DNA of 64,000 nucleotides, from contig CACKGF010000002.1 in NCBI GenBank assembly GCA_902599625.1, positions 241,829 to 305,828 of the forward strand, in the 5' to 3' direction. Shown piece by piece: positions 35,040 through 46,887 of this stretch. A program made the position numbers and the translations under genes. The stretch is from an uncultured Pelagibacteraceae bacterium. Lineage in GTDB: Bacteria > Pseudomonadota > Alphaproteobacteria > Pelagibacterales > Pelagibacteraceae. Position 1 is the first letter of the stretch. Each line of letters begins with the position of its first letter. A model generated the notes under the pieces. It saw nothing but the letters and a program-made list of their open reading frames with translations, searched no databases and was not told where the DNA came from.

Positions 35040-36778
35040 TAATTTTTTTGGATTTGTTTTTCATAAAAATTTTTATAAACTTTAGAAGTATTTATAAGGT
35101 CATCGTGCTTACCTTCCCCAATGACTTTTCCATTGTCAATAACGTAAATTTTATCCGAGTTTAAAATGGTCGATAATCTATGTGCAATGACTAAAGTAGT
35201 TCGTCCCTTAGTTAAATAGTTAATTGCATCTTGAATTTTTTCTTCTGTCTCTGCATCCAACGAAGATGTTGCTTCATCCAAAAGAATAATTCTACTTTTT
35301 TTTAAGATTGCCCTAGCAATTGAAAGTCTTTGTTTTTCACCACCAGATAATCTAATTCCATTTTCTCCAATTAAAGTGTCATATTTTTTTGGAAGTTTAT
35401 TAATAAATTCTATTGAATGAGATAATTTTGCTGCTTCTTCAATTTGCTCCTTAGTTGCGTCTAAGTTTCCATACTTAATATTATTTAATACTGTATCGTC
35501 AAAAAGAGTGGTTTCTTGACTTACAAGGGAAATGTTGCTTCTCAGAGATGATAATCTTTTAGAGTAAATAGATTGATTGTCAATTTTTATGTCACCACTT
35601 TGTGGTTCATAGAACCTTGGTATTAAATTAAGAATGGTAGATTTTCCCGCACCACTATGACCAACTAAAGACGTCATTTTTCCTCCCGATATAATCAAAT
35701 TAATTTCTTTAAGAACTACCCTATCTTCCTCGTTGTAGGTAAAATTTATTTTATTAAATTCTATATTTCCTTGATTTAAATTGATATTATCCAATTTAGT
35801 ATCTTCAGAAATTTTTCCTTTCAGATCAATAATTGGTAGAATTCTTCTCGCAGCAGCTAACCCTTGATTAATTGTTATGTTAAGAGTTGCAAGCGACCTT
35901 ACAGGCTGATATGCCAACATCATTGCAGCTAGAAATGAAAAAAAATTACTAATTCCTAGCTCGTCATTAATAATTAGTTTGCCTGAGTAAAAAATTAGTA
36001 TTGCAATCATTAAGCCTGTTAAAATCTCCATTATTGGAGACGATCTTGCGTATATTTCATTTAATTTTTTCCCTCTGTTCATAAGTACTTCCATAGCTTC
36101 ATCAGCTCTTGCAGTTTCGTATGACTCTTTTTGAAATATTTTAATTAATTTATGATTTTTGAAAATTTCTAGTAAATAAGTGTTAACTAACCCAGCTTGA
36201 TTCATGGCCTGGGTCGTGACTTTTGTAATTCTTTTACCCAACAAATTTGCAAAAAAACTTGCAAGTGGAATCATTATAATTGCAACTAATGACAATTTCC
36301 AATTTTGATAAAACATTACAGACATAAGTCCAATTAAAGTAAGGGTATCTTTTAACAAATTTAATATTGCAACACTCACTAATCCTGTCATAAAGTTTAC
36401 GTCATTTATTATATTTGTTATAATTTTTCCTGAATGTTTTTTATCTATAAAATTAGTGTCTGCTTTTATTAATGCTTTCATCATATCCATCTTCAGAGAT
36501 TTTCTTATTTCCTCTGAAATTCTAATCATAATTACTTTTGCCCCATAAAGTGATATTCCTTTTGCGGCGAAGGCCATAACAATTAAAAAGGGGATTAGAA
36601 TGATTAACGTAGTATCCTTGTTAATAAAAATTTTTTCTATGGCGGGATCAAGCAAATATGCAATTGATGAAGTGCTTCCCGCGAGTATTATAGCAAATAT
36701 TAGTGCTATAAATATTTTGTTTAAATATTTTTTTGTATAGTCCTTATACAATCTTATTAGTATTTCAGAGTCTTTCAT
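35039..36778 (-). CDS. msbA: MsbA-type lipid A flippase / ABC exporter
   Basis: The N-terminal half (to about residue 310) contains six membrane helices of the type I exporter fold. The ATPase half has Walker A LVGHSGAGKSTIL, signature LSGGEKQRLSIARAI and Walker B IILLDEATSSLDAE. A single half-transporter polypeptide implies a homodimer. Position next to waaA, lpxK and lpxL supports lipid A-core export across the inner membrane rather than drug export. It starts four bases inside the end of ubiA. Confidence 0.9.
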   Translation of the reverse strand: MKDSEILIRLYKDYTKKYLNKIFIALIFAIILAGSTSSIAYLLDPAIEKIFINKDTTLIILIPFLIVMAFAAKGISLYGAKVIMIRISEEIRKSLKMDMMKALIKADTNFIDKKHSGKIITNIINDVNFMTGLVSVAILNLLKDTLTLIGLMSVMFYQNWKLSLVAIIMIPLASFFANLLGKRITKVTTQAMNQAGLVNTYLLEIFKNHKLIKIFQKESYETARADEAMEVLMNRGKKLNEIYARSSPIMEILTGLMIAILIFYSGKLIINDELGISNFFSFLAAMMLAYQPVRSLATLNITINQGLAAARRILPIIDLKGKISEDTKLDNINLNQGNIEFNKINFTYNEEDRVVLKEINLIISGGKMTSLVGHSGAGKSTILNLIPRFYEPQSGDIKIDNQSIYSKRLSSLRSNISLVSQETTLFDDTVLNNIKYGNLDATKEQIEEAAKLSHSIEFINKLPKKYDTLIGENGIRLSGGEKQRLSIARAILKKSRIILLDEATSSLDAETEEKIQDAINYLTKGRTTLVIAHRLSTILNSDKIYVIDNGKVIGEGKHDDLINTSKVYKNFYEKQIQKN

Positions 36779-37644
36779 GAATAGTAGCCACCTATTAAAA
36801 TATTTATAAATACAAGAAATCCTAAAAAATTATTACTTTTAAATATTTTTAAACAAATTTGTGGTTCTAAAATGTTAAAATTTTTTATTTGAAAATATAT
36901 TAGATGCAATAAAATCAAAATTGAAAACATGAAGAAATAAAGACTATAAGACATTAATATTCCTATCAAAAAAATTGACATATAAAAAATTAAATAACAT
37001 AGAAATAGAAATAATTTTGGATTTTTTTTGAATTTTATTGATGTTGATTTTACCCCTATAATTTCATCATCTTTAATATCTTGAAACCCATATATAGTGT
37101 CGTAACCTAGTGTCCAAAATATGGCTCCAAAATAAAAAATCAAAGGGTAGTAGCTAAATTCATTAGTTAAAGAAATCCAAGCCATCACCAAACCATAATT
37201 GAACGTAAGTCCTAAAAATAATTGAGGCCAATAAGTAAATCTCTTCATCAAAGGATAGGAAAATGCAAAAGGCATTGAGGCCAATCCCAAAAAAATTGTT
37301 TTTTGGTTAAACTGAATTAAAATTAATAAAGCCAGAGAACACAATAAAAAAACATAAACTAAAGCTAACTGGACTGAAATTTTCCCAGATGCAATTGGTC
37401 TGTCTTTTGTTCTTTCAACCATAACATCAATTTTTCTATCCAAGATATCATTAACAATACATCCTGCAGATCTCATTAATACAGCACCACAAAAAAACAA
37501 GAAACAGTGTTTTAAGTAAACATAATTATTATTTGAAAATTGATTTGCTAGTGTGAGACCCCATACACATGGCCAAAATAAAAGCATAAATCCAATAGGT
37601 TTCTTGAGTCTCGTCAATTCTAAAAATACTTCAAAATTTTTCAT
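36775..37644 (-). CDS. ubiA: 4-hydroxybenzoate polyprenyltransferase
   Basis: The multi-helix membrane protein carries both aspartate motifs, NDILDRKIDVMVERTKDRP and GYDTIYGFQDIKDDE, typical of UbiA rather than heme O synthase (ctaB is separate in this window). It attaches the polyprenyl chain to 4-hydroxybenzoate in ubiquinone synthesis. The track begins at a TTG at 37686. I choose the ATG at 37644 because the family usually starts just before the TRLKKPIGFMLL segment, though the ATG at 37680 remains possible. It overlaps msbA by four bases. Confidence 0.93.
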   Translation of the reverse strand: MKNFEVFLELTRLKKPIGFMLLFWPCVWGLTLANQFSNNNYVYLKHCFLFFCGAVLMRSAGCIVNDILDRKIDVMVERTKDRPIASGKISVQLALVYVFLLCSLALLILIQFNQKTIFLGLASMPFAFSYPLMKRFTYWPQLFLGLTFNYGLVMAWISLTNEFSYYPLIFYFGAIFWTLGYDTIYGFQDIKDDEIIGVKSTSIKFKKNPKLFLFLCYLIFYMSIFLIGILMSYSLYFFMFSILILLHLIYFQIKNFNILEPQICLKIFKSNNFLGFLVFINILIGGYYS

Positions 37645-37697
37645 GATAATTTTCTTGTAAATAACAAAGCATCGTTTCATAATCAAACTGATTCGTT

Positions 37698-38105
37698 ATG
37701 GACATTGATTATACAGTCACAGCTTTGATGTTTCCTGCAATACCACTTATTATGGGCGTATACAGTAACAGATTTCATACATTAAGTAACTTGATAAGAA
37801 AAATTCATGATGAGCACGTTTTTGAAAAACACACCCCACCTGAATGGAAAAATCAGTTAATTAATCTTAATGATAGGATAGGGGTTTTAAAACTTACAAT
37901 TATGTTTTCGGCTTTTGGTTTTTTATTCAATATGCTAACTGTATTTGCTCTTTATTTGGATAAGATATTAGTTGCAAGAATTATATTTGGATCATGTTGC
38001 TTATCAATGATGATATCTATAATTTTTTTTATAAGAGAAATTCAAATTTCTACTAAAGCCCTAAAGTTGCATATTTCGGACATGGATGTGCAATTTAAGG
38101 AATAA
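37698..38105 (+). CDS. DUF2721 membrane protein
   Basis: The 135-residue protein has an N-terminal helix followed by YSNRFHTLSNLIRKIHDEH, a middle pair of helices, and the end segment FFIREIQISTKALKLHISDM, the pattern of DUF2721 inner-membrane proteins of unknown function. It is divergent from ubiA with a short gap and converges on the quinone oxidoreductase, overlapping it by 11 bases. No role is suggested by its neighbours. Confidence 0.8.
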   Translation: MDIDYTVTALMFPAIPLIMGVYSNRFHTLSNLIRKIHDEHVFEKHTPPEWKNQLINLNDRIGVLKLTIMFSAFGFLFNMLTVFALYLDKILVARIIFGSCCLSMMISIIFFIREIQISTKALKLHISDMDVQFKE

Positions 38106-39066
38106 TTATTGCTGGACCTAAAATTTTTCTATTTTCTAAATCTTGATGAGCAATTGATGCGTCTTTCAAAGCATATTTTTTAAATATTTCAACTTTAACT
38201 GCTCCTGATTTAACCATTTCAAAAAGCTTGTTTGATGCTTCATCCAATTCCTCTCTTGTAGAGGTGTAGTGTGCAATGCTAGGTCTTGTAAGGTACAAGC
38301 CTTTTGGTGCAATAAGTTTTCCAACATCAACAGGATCCAATTTTCCAGATGCGTTACCAAATGAAACCATTGTTCCTCGCATTTTTAAACACCCTAATGA
38401 ATTTTCTAGAGTATTTTTTCCAACCCCATCATATACTACCGGTAAACCTTCGTTATTGGTTAATTCTAAAACCTTATCTTTAAAATTTTCTTTATTGTAA
38501 TTAATCACTTCATCACATCCAAATTTTTTTGCTAATTCGATTTTTTCGTCTGATCCAACTGTTCCTATTACCTTACAGCCTAAACTTTTTGCCCATTGGC
38601 AAAAAATTTGACCAACTCCACCGGCTGCAGCGTGGAACAAAACTGTTTGACCTTTTTTAACTGGATACGTTTTGTGGAGTAGATAAAAAGTTGTTAAACC
38701 TTTGGTCATTAAACAAGCTACAATCTCAATATCCATTCCATCTGGTACTTTCACTAAATTTTTTGTTGGATAAATTCTATGTGTTGAATATGAACCAAGT
38801 GGTGCAGCTGCGTATGCTACCTTATCACCTTCTTTAAAATCTTTCACACCTGGCCCAACTTTTTCTATTATTCCTGCAGCTTCAAGTCCAATACCTGATG
38901 GAAGTGGGACAGGATACAATCCTGACCTATGATATGTATCAATAAAGTTTAAACCTATAGCTGAATGCTTTATTAATACCTCATTCTCTTTAGGGTCAGA
39001 GACAGACAATTTTTCGTATTTTAAAACCTCAGGACCACCAGTTTTTGAAAAGTTTATAAAATGCAT
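38095..39066 (-). CDS. zinc-independent quinone oxidoreductase (MDR family)
   Basis: The 323-residue protein matches the Qor group. The N-terminal GroES-like domain includes GLNFIDTYHRSGLYP and GLEAAGIIEKVGPGV. The Rossmann domain has FHAAAGGVGQIFCQWAKSLG, the NADPH-binding AxxGGVG form. The catalytic zinc ligands of alcohol dehydrogenases are absent. It would reduce quinones or enones with NADPH in the cytoplasm. It directly abuts the pirin gene, suggesting joint expression in handling reactive aromatics. Confidence 0.9.
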   Translation of the reverse strand: MHFINFSKTGGPEVLKYEKLSVSDPKENEVLIKHSAIGLNFIDTYHRSGLYPVPLPSGIGLEAAGIIEKVGPGVKDFKEGDKVAYAAAPLGSYSTHRIYPTKNLVKVPDGMDIEIVACLMTKGLTTFYLLHKTYPVKKGQTVLFHAAAGGVGQIFCQWAKSLGCKVIGTVGSDEKIELAKKFGCDEVINYNKENFKDKVLELTNNEGLPVVYDGVGKNTLENSLGCLKMRGTMVSFGNASGKLDPVDVGKLIAPKGLYLTRPSIAHYTSTREELDEASNKLFEMVKSGAVKVEIFKKYALKDASIAHQDLENRKILGPAIIIP

Positions 39067-39909
39067 TTAATATTTTGCAAAAGTACCATTTTGGTAATCA
39101 TTTATTGCCTCAATAATTTCAGCTTTCGTATTCATCACAAATGGACCACCTCTAGCTATTGGTTCTCCAATTGGTTTACCCGCGATAAATAAAAATTCAC
39201 TTTCTTTTTCAGCTCTGATTTGAAGATTCTTACCTTGTTTTAACAATATCAAATTTGAATCTGTTGTTTTTTCATGATTAGCTTTACCAACTTTAATTTG
39301 CCCTTTTAGCAAATAAATAAATGAATTATGTCCTTCTGGAACATCACAAGAAAATTCTTTTTCATTCTTTAAAACTACGTGAAAGTAAATCGGTTCAACG
39401 TTATGATTTTTTTCAGGACCCTCAATATCTTTGAACATCCCAGCAATCACCTTAACTACTTTTTCATCATCACTATAAGTTCCAAGCTCCTTATTTTTAA
39501 TGTAAATATATTCAGGTTTATTTCTTTTTAATTTTGCAGGCATGTTAATCCATAATTGAAATCCAAGTAATTGACCATCTGACATCGCAGGCATTTCAGA
39601 ATGAATTATACCTCTTCCAGTTTTCATCCATTGAACATCTCCAGATGACATTATTCCTTTAGCCCCTGTGCTATCCTCATGCTCAAATTTTCCTTTGAGC
39701 ATATAAGTAACTGTTTCAATACCTCTATGTGGATGAGGCGGAAACCCTGCAACATAATCATCTTTATTTTCTGAACCAAATTCATCTAACATTAAAAAAG
39801 GATCGATATAATCTGCCTCTGGTGTTCCTATACTTCTTTTAAGTTTTACACCTGCGCCGTCAGATGTTTCGATAGATTTAACAATTTTTTTGATTTCAAT
39901 ATTTGACAT
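39067..39909 (-). CDS. pirin-family protein
   Basis: The 280-residue bicupin has DPFLMLDEFGSEN, the metal-site motif HPHRGIETVTYMLKGKFEHEDS and WMKTGRGIIHSEMP, all characteristic of pirins. Bacterial pirins bind iron, and some (YhhW) have quercetinase activity. The gene ends exactly where the quinone oxidoreductase gene begins. The two products may act together on flavonoid- or quinone-like compounds, which is inference. Confidence 0.92.
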   Translation of the reverse strand: MSNIEIKKIVKSIETSDGAGVKLKRSIGTPEADYIDPFLMLDEFGSENKDDYVAGFPPHPHRGIETVTYMLKGKFEHEDSTGAKGIMSSGDVQWMKTGRGIIHSEMPAMSDGQLLGFQLWINMPAKLKRNKPEYIYIKNKELGTYSDDEKVVKVIAGMFKDIEGPEKNHNVEPIYFHVVLKNEKEFSCDVPEGHNSFIYLLKGQIKVGKANHEKTTDSNLILLKQGKNLQIRAEKESEFLFIAGKPIGEPIARGGPFVMNTKAEIIEAINDYQNGTFAKY

Positions 39910-39929
39910 GATCTTAGTTTAATTATGTT

Positions 39930-40586
39930 TCAAACTATTTCAAGTAGTCCTTTTAAATTTTTGATTTCTTCTTTTGGTTTATAATCAAGAATATCAAAAT
40001 GAGAGTTGTTACGGTTAACCCATATAGCATTGTAACCAAAATTGCCGCCACCTGATACATCCCAAGTGTTAGCACTCAAAAAAACAACTTCTTTGGGTTG
40101 AATTTTATATTTATTAATTGGAAGATCGTAGACCCTTGAGTCAGGCTTAAAAATTTTCACCTCCTCAATTGAAAAAAGGTCATCAAAGGCATCTAAATTA
40201 TTGGTACTTACCAATTCATTTATTAAATCTGGAGTACCGTTTGAAAGTATCGCGAGCTTAAGATTTTTCTTTTTCAAATTTGTTAAAACCTCTTTTACCT
40301 CTGGATAAGGGGATAAAACCTTATAAAGATTTAGTAATTCACTTCTCATTTTTTTATCTATATTAAAAACATTCATAGATTTATCCAAACTATCCTCAGT
40401 TATTTGCCAAAAGTCTTTATGTCTTTTCATTAAACTTCTCAACCAAGTATATTCAAGTTGTGTAGTTCGCCAAAAATTTGCAAAGGCTTCCCACTTATCT
40501 CCTATTTTATGTTTACATTTCTCTGCCGCTGAATTTACGTCGAATAATGTTCCATAAGCATCAAATACTATTGCTTTAAAATCCAT
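39930..40586 (-). CDS. haloacid dehalogenase, type II
   Basis: The nucleophile lies in IVFDAYGTLFDVNSA, the second motif in LAILSNGTPDLI, and the last motif in FLSANTWDVSGGGNFGYNAIW, which matches true L-2-haloacid dehalogenases rather than general HAD phosphatases. The 218-residue length is normal. It would hydrolyse L-2-haloalkanoic acids to hydroxy acids, although many marine members have no proven halogenated substrate. It lies 20 bases upstream of pirin and may be co-transcribed with pirin and the oxidoreductase. Confidence 0.9.
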   Translation of the reverse strand: MDFKAIVFDAYGTLFDVNSAAEKCKHKIGDKWEAFANFWRTTQLEYTWLRSLMKRHKDFWQITEDSLDKSMNVFNIDKKMRSELLNLYKVLSPYPEVKEVLTNLKKKNLKLAILSNGTPDLINELVSTNNLDAFDDLFSIEEVKIFKPDSRVYDLPINKYKIQPKEVVFLSANTWDVSGGGNFGYNAIWVNRNNSHFDILDYKPKEEIKNLKGLLEIV

Positions 40587-40621
40587 ACTTAAATTTAAGT
40601 TTTTATATTATACTATATTTT

Positions 40622-41332
40622 ATGAATATTAGATTATATCACCCAAACAGTATAGTCGAAAATACAACTAAGTCGCTTTCAAAGGAACATAGTCATTATG
40701 TAGCAAACGTAATGAGACTTAAATTAGGTTCCCGTATAAATTTTTTTAATAAAAATGGAGAATGGGAAAGTGAAGTAACTTTTATTCAAAAAGATAAGGT
40801 TGAAGTAAAATTTATAAAAAGAATAAAACAAGCAAGCAATGGATCTAAAATTGAACTTGCAATTTGTTTAGTCAAAAAAAATCCAATGGAAACAATTTTA
40901 CAAAAATCTACTGAACTAGGTGTGAGTAAAATAATTCCAATTGTTTCTGAGAGAACAGAAGTTAAAGACTTAAATTATGAAAGAGCAAGAAAAATAGTTA
41001 TTGAAGCTACAGAACAATCCAATCAATTAAATCCTCCAGAAATTTCAGAAGTCAAAAAACTTAAAGACTTTCTAAAAAACTTAGATAGTTCCACTAAACT
41101 ATTATTTGCCGATGTGAATTCCCAAACTATTTTAAAAAATGATAATGTCAAAAAAGGAGAAGCTTTAAGTATTTTGATAGGACCCGAAGGTGATTTTTCA
41201 CCAGCTGAACGCGAGTCGATTTTGACAGTTCCTGATGTGAAATCTTTTACTATATCAAAGAATATTTTAAGGTCAGATACTGCCGTTATAACCGCTATTT
41301 CATTAGTGAATTTCGTCTATTTCAATTCGTAA
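40622..41332 (+). CDS. rsmE: 16S rRNA (uracil1498-N3)-methyltransferase
   Basis: The 236-residue SPOUT enzyme has an N-terminal PUA-like domain (HYVANVMRLKLGSRINFF) and the C-terminal knot with IQKSTELGVSKIIPI, ERTEVK, LIGPEGDFSPAE and ISKNILRSDTAVITA. It methylates U1498 of 16S rRNA. It is divergent from the dehalogenase with 35 bases between start codons and precedes the cytochrome oxidase operon, from which it is separated by a 58-base gap with a likely promoter. Confidence 0.95.
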   Translation: MNIRLYHPNSIVENTTKSLSKEHSHYVANVMRLKLGSRINFFNKNGEWESEVTFIQKDKVEVKFIKRIKQASNGSKIELAICLVKKNPMETILQKSTELGVSKIIPIVSERTEVKDLNYERARKIVIEATEQSNQLNPPEISEVKKLKDFLKNLDSSTKLLFADVNSQTILKNDNVKKGEALSILIGPEGDFSPAERESILTVPDVKSFTISKNILRSDTAVITAISLVNFVYFNS

Positions 41333-41350
41333 TTGTCGCATTAATTGAAT

Positions 41351-41378
41351 TTGTTAATTGAATTAAAAACTGTATAAA
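41351..41378 (+). promoter_or_regulatory. putative promoter of the cytochrome c oxidase operon
   Basis: TTGTTA, a 16-base spacer and TATAAA lie 12 bases before the coxB start codon. Match quality is moderate and AT-richness makes chance matches likely. The predicted 5' leader would be only a few bases long. Confidence 0.35.
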
Positions 41379-41390
41379 AACGAAATAAAA

Positions 41391-43842
<2,452 letters not shown>

Positions 43843-43855
43843 TTATTGGAATTAG

Positions 43856-44767
43856 ATGACAACTTATAATTCTAGAGCAAAAAGTATTTCACTATTTGAT
43901 ACATCAATTTTCTTAGAATTACTAAGACTGATGAAACCTAGAGTAATGTCATTGGTGATATTTACCTGTGCGGTTGGTTTATTAACTGCCCCGGGTGAAA
44001 TCAGCTTTATTAAATCAATAACAAACATTTTTTTTGTGACACTTGGTGCTGGAGCAGCAGGGGCTCTTAATATGTGGTATGAGGCAGATTTAGACAAACT
44101 AATGAGCAGAACATGTTTAAGGCCACTTCCAACAGGAAAACTAAAAAAGAAACATGCGCTTATTTTTGGAATAGTCCTATCAGTAGTTTCAGTTTTAGGA
44201 CTTTACTATTTTTCAAACCTGCTATCTGCTTTAGTTTTGCTTTTTACAATTAGTTTTTATTTATTTGTTTATACAATTTGGCTTAAAAGAAGAACGCCAC
44301 AAAATATAGTAATTGGTGGAGCATCTGGTGCGTTGCCTCCTGTAATCGGATGGACAATTGTTACTAATTCTTTAAGTTTGGAAGCACTATCATTTTTCTT
44401 GATAATATTTTTTTGGACACCTTCACATTTTTGGGCTTTAAGCTTGTATAAAGTAGGTGACTACAAAAGGGCCAAAATTCCAATGTTACCAGTTACTAAT
44501 GGTATAGAAAATACAAAGAAAAATATTTTTGTATACTCACTTTTAATGCTCCCAACGTTGGCTCTACCTTACGTAATAGGTTTTGTTGGAGAATTATTCC
44601 TTGTTAGCACTTTTGGTTTAACAATTTATTATATTTTATTATGCTATGCTTTATTAAAAACAAAAAAAGACTCCTTTGATTTACAAAAAGCCAAAAGAGT
44701 TTTTGGTTATTCAATCTTTTACTTGTTCTTTATATTTGTTTTATTTTTAATTGATAAATTATTCTAA
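43856..44767 (+). CDS. ctaB: heme O synthase (protoheme IX farnesyltransferase)
   Basis: The 303-residue UbiA-superfamily membrane protein has NMWYEADLDKLMSRTCLRP with the first aspartate motif, and FFWTPSHFWALSLYKVGDY, which is diagnostic for heme O synthases. It farnesylates heme B as the first step to heme A needed by subunit I. It is followed by a TAATG overlap with a 40-residue ORF. The ctaA gene for heme A synthase is not in this window. Confidence 0.96.
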   Translation: MTTYNSRAKSISLFDTSIFLELLRLMKPRVMSLVIFTCAVGLLTAPGEISFIKSITNIFFVTLGAGAAGALNMWYEADLDKLMSRTCLRPLPTGKLKKKHALIFGIVLSVVSVLGLYYFSNLLSALVLLFTISFYLFVYTIWLKRRTPQNIVIGGASGALPPVIGWTIVTNSLSLEALSFFLIIFFWTPSHFWALSLYKVGDYKRAKIPMLPVTNGIENTKKNIFVYSLLMLPTLALPYVIGFVGELFLVSTFGLTIYYILLCYALLKTKKDSFDLQKAKRVFGYSIFYLFFIFVLFLIDKLF

Positions 44768-44889
44768 TGGAAGTCGACAAAAAAATTAAAAAAAAGAATA
44801 TATTTACTGCTATTGGACTTATAGTGTTTATCTTATTACTTTTTGTATTTACACTTTACAATGTTGGAGTTTTTGAAAGAGCCATATGA
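44767..44889 (+). CDS. 40-residue single-helix protein in the oxidase operon (CoxF-like position)
   Basis: This ORF is not in the track. It begins at the A of the ctaB stop (TAATG) and ends in an ATGA overlap with ctaG, filling the gap exactly. It encodes MEVDKKIKKKNIFTAIG, then a hydrophobic helix LIVFILLLFVFTLYNVG. Small single-helix proteins at this position in alphaproteobacterial oxidase operons are often annotated CoxF or as assembly small proteins. The double coupling and clean topology support a real gene; the exact role is inference. Confidence 0.75.
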   Translation: MEVDKKIKKKNIFTAIGLIVFILLLFVFTLYNVGVFERAI

Positions 44890-45431
44890 TTAGTAAAAAA
44901 AACCTAACGCCATTGATTTTATCTTTAATATTCTTTCTAATGCTAGGATTATCATTTGCCGCTGTTCCACTGTATGATTTATTTTGTCGAGTCACAGGAT
45001 TTGGGGGCACTACTCAAATCTCAAAAGCAGCTCCAAAAATAGTTATAGATGAACCCGTTAGAGTAAGATTTGACACAAATGTTCAAACAGACTTGGCTTG
45101 GAATTTTAAAGCAAGTAAATCTTTATATGATATTAAACCAGGCAAAGTATATAAAGTTGTGTTTGAAGTAGAAAACTTTGGAAAAGAACCTTCAAGTGGA
45201 GTTGCAAGTTATAATGTATCTCCATCAACTTTTGGACAATATTTTAATAAACTAGGATGTTTTTGTTTTGAAAAGCAAACTCTTAAAAGTGGGGAAAAAA
45301 TGAGTTATATTTTAACTTTCTATTTAGATCCTGAAATGGTAAATGATCCAAAAACTAAAAACATCGACGATATTACAATGTCATATACATTTTTTTCTTC
45401 TGACTATTACAAACAATCAAAGGTTAATTAA
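44886..45431 (+). CDS. ctaG: cytochrome c oxidase assembly protein CtaG/Cox11
   Basis: The protein has an N-terminal membrane anchor followed by VPLYDLFCRVTGFGGTTQ, and a periplasmic beta-sandwich with the copper-binding pair CFCFEKQTL and PEMVNDPKT. Cox11 delivers copper to CuB of subunit I. At 181 residues it is typical for the family. The start overlaps the 40-residue ORF and the stop is two bases before ctaE. Confidence 0.96.
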   Translation: MISKKNLTPLILSLIFFLMLGLSFAAVPLYDLFCRVTGFGGTTQISKAAPKIVIDEPVRVRFDTNVQTDLAWNFKASKSLYDIKPGKVYKVVFEVENFGKEPSSGVASYNVSPSTFGQYFNKLGCFCFEKQTLKSGEKMSYILTFYLDPEMVNDPKTKNIDDITMSYTFFSSDYYKQSKVN

Positions 45432-45433
45432 TT

Positions 45434-46225
45434 ATGAGCTCTAAAGATCAAAAACATGACTACCACTTAGTTGATCCAAGTCCGTGGCCAATCTATACAT
45501 CTTTTGCTACTTTAATTACTGCTGTGGGATCAGTTTACTATTTTCACTCAAAAGTTATGTGGGCTATGCTACTTGGTTTCGCTCTTCTAATTTATGGGGC
45601 ATACATGTGGTTCAGAGATGTTGTTAATGAAGCTGAACATCAAGGTCACCATACACCAGTTGTTCAGATACATCATCGTTATGGAATGACATTGTTTATA
45701 GCATCTGAAGTAATGTTTTTTGTTGCTTGGTTTTGGGCTTACTTTGATGCTAGTTTGTATCCAAGCGCTTTTGTTGGTGGAGTTTGGCCGCCTAAAGATA
45801 TTGAAGTTTTTAACCCGTGGGACATTCCATTAATCAACACTCTAGTTTTATTATTGTCCGGAACAACTGTTACATGGGCTCACCACTCTTTATTAGAAGA
45901 TGACAGAAAAGGTTTTATACAAGGTCTTTGGGCAACAGTTCTACTGGGTTTCTTTTTTACGCTTCTTCAAATTTATGAGTACCAACATGCGAGTTTTGAT
46001 TTTTCAGGGCACATATACGGTGCAACATTTTATATGGCCACAGGCTTTCATGGCTTTCATGTGGTAATTGGAACTATCTTTTTAGCTGTTTGTTTGTGGA
46101 GAGGAAAACTTGGTCATTTTAATAAAGATCATCATTTTGGATTTGAAGCTGCAGCATGGTACTGGCATTTTGTTGATGTAGTTTGGTTGTTTTTATTTGC
46201 AGCAATCTACGTTTGGGGAAGCTAA
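45434..46225 (+). CDS. ctaE: cytochrome c oxidase subunit III
   Basis: The 263-residue protein has seven helices. It carries the N-terminal YHLVDPSPWPIYTS, the central RYGMTLFIASEVMFFVAWFW with the conserved glutamate, and HGFHVVIGTIFL and FEAAAWYWHFVDVVWLFLF. It stabilises the proton-uptake path of subunit I. It follows ctaG by two bases and precedes surf1 by five. Confidence 0.97.
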   Translation: MSSKDQKHDYHLVDPSPWPIYTSFATLITAVGSVYYFHSKVMWAMLLGFALLIYGAYMWFRDVVNEAEHQGHHTPVVQIHHRYGMTLFIASEVMFFVAWFWAYFDASLYPSAFVGGVWPPKDIEVFNPWDIPLINTLVLLLSGTTVTWAHHSLLEDDRKGFIQGLWATVLLGFFFTLLQIYEYQHASFDFSGHIYGATFYMATGFHGFHVVIGTIFLAVCLWRGKLGHFNKDHHFGFEAAAWYWHFVDVVWLFLFAAIYVWGS

Positions 46226-46230
46226 TTTAA

Positions 46231-46887
46231 TTGAGATATAAGTTTCTTTTCACAATATTTGTTTCTTTTTTTATTACCCTTTTTCTTGCTCTTGGATTTT
46301 GGCAACTATACAGACTTAATTGGAAAAACAATCTAATTGAAGAAATTAATTCTTCTCTCATGAACAATCCAGTAAAATTTGAGGCTCAGAAAATAAGAAA
46401 CTTTCAAAAAATTAAATTCAAAGGAAAAATCAATAATAAGAATTTAATTTATTTATATGGACTCAGCGATAATGGGGAACCAGGTTTTAATATAATTAAA
46501 GAAGTTGATATTGAAGGAGAAAACTTTTTAATTAATCAAGGATGGATACCAAGAGATTTGAAAGGTAATTCATTTGATCTAAAACAATCAGAATACTTTG
46601 GCATTACAAAGTTAAAATCAAGTAAAAATTATTTCAAACCTAATAACGATTTAATAAAAAATTATTGGTTTAAACTTGATGATATAGATTTAAAAAAACA
46701 TACTGGCAAAACATTTTCACCTTTTATAATTTTTATCCAAAATGGAGAACAAACAAACTCTTTTCCAATACCAAAAAAAATTTCATCAGATCTGCCTAAT
46801 AATCACCTTAAATACTCTTTAACATGGTTTTCAATAGCGATATCAATTCTTTTGATATATCTATATTTTAGAAAAAAGAATTATTAA
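46231..46887 (+). CDS. SURF1-family oxidase assembly protein
   Basis: Two membrane helices, near residues 5-25 and the C-terminus (LTWFSIAISILLIYLYF), enclose a periplasmic domain with INQGWIPRD, the typical SURF1 layout starting with LGFWQLYRLNWKN. Surf1 assists heme A insertion into subunit I. The start is a TTG, because no ATG occurs before the conserved region. The stop overlaps the thrC start as TAATG. Confidence 0.9.
   Translation: MRYKFLFTIFVSFFITLFLALGFWQLYRLNWKNNLIEEINSSLMNNPVKFEAQKIRNFQKIKFKGKINNKNLIYLYGLSDNGEPGFNIIKEVDIEGENFLINQGWIPRDLKGNSFDLKQSEYFGITKLKSSKNYFKPNNDLIKNYWFKLDDIDLKKHTGKTFSPFIIFIQNGEQTNSFPIPKKISSDLPNNHLKYSLTWFSIAISILLIYLYFRKKNY

Noticed and set aside
44767-44889. Possibility that the gap between ctaB and ctaG is non-coding leader
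   Set aside because: The gap is filled exactly by an ORF coupled at both ends with a clear membrane helix, so it is better read as a gene.
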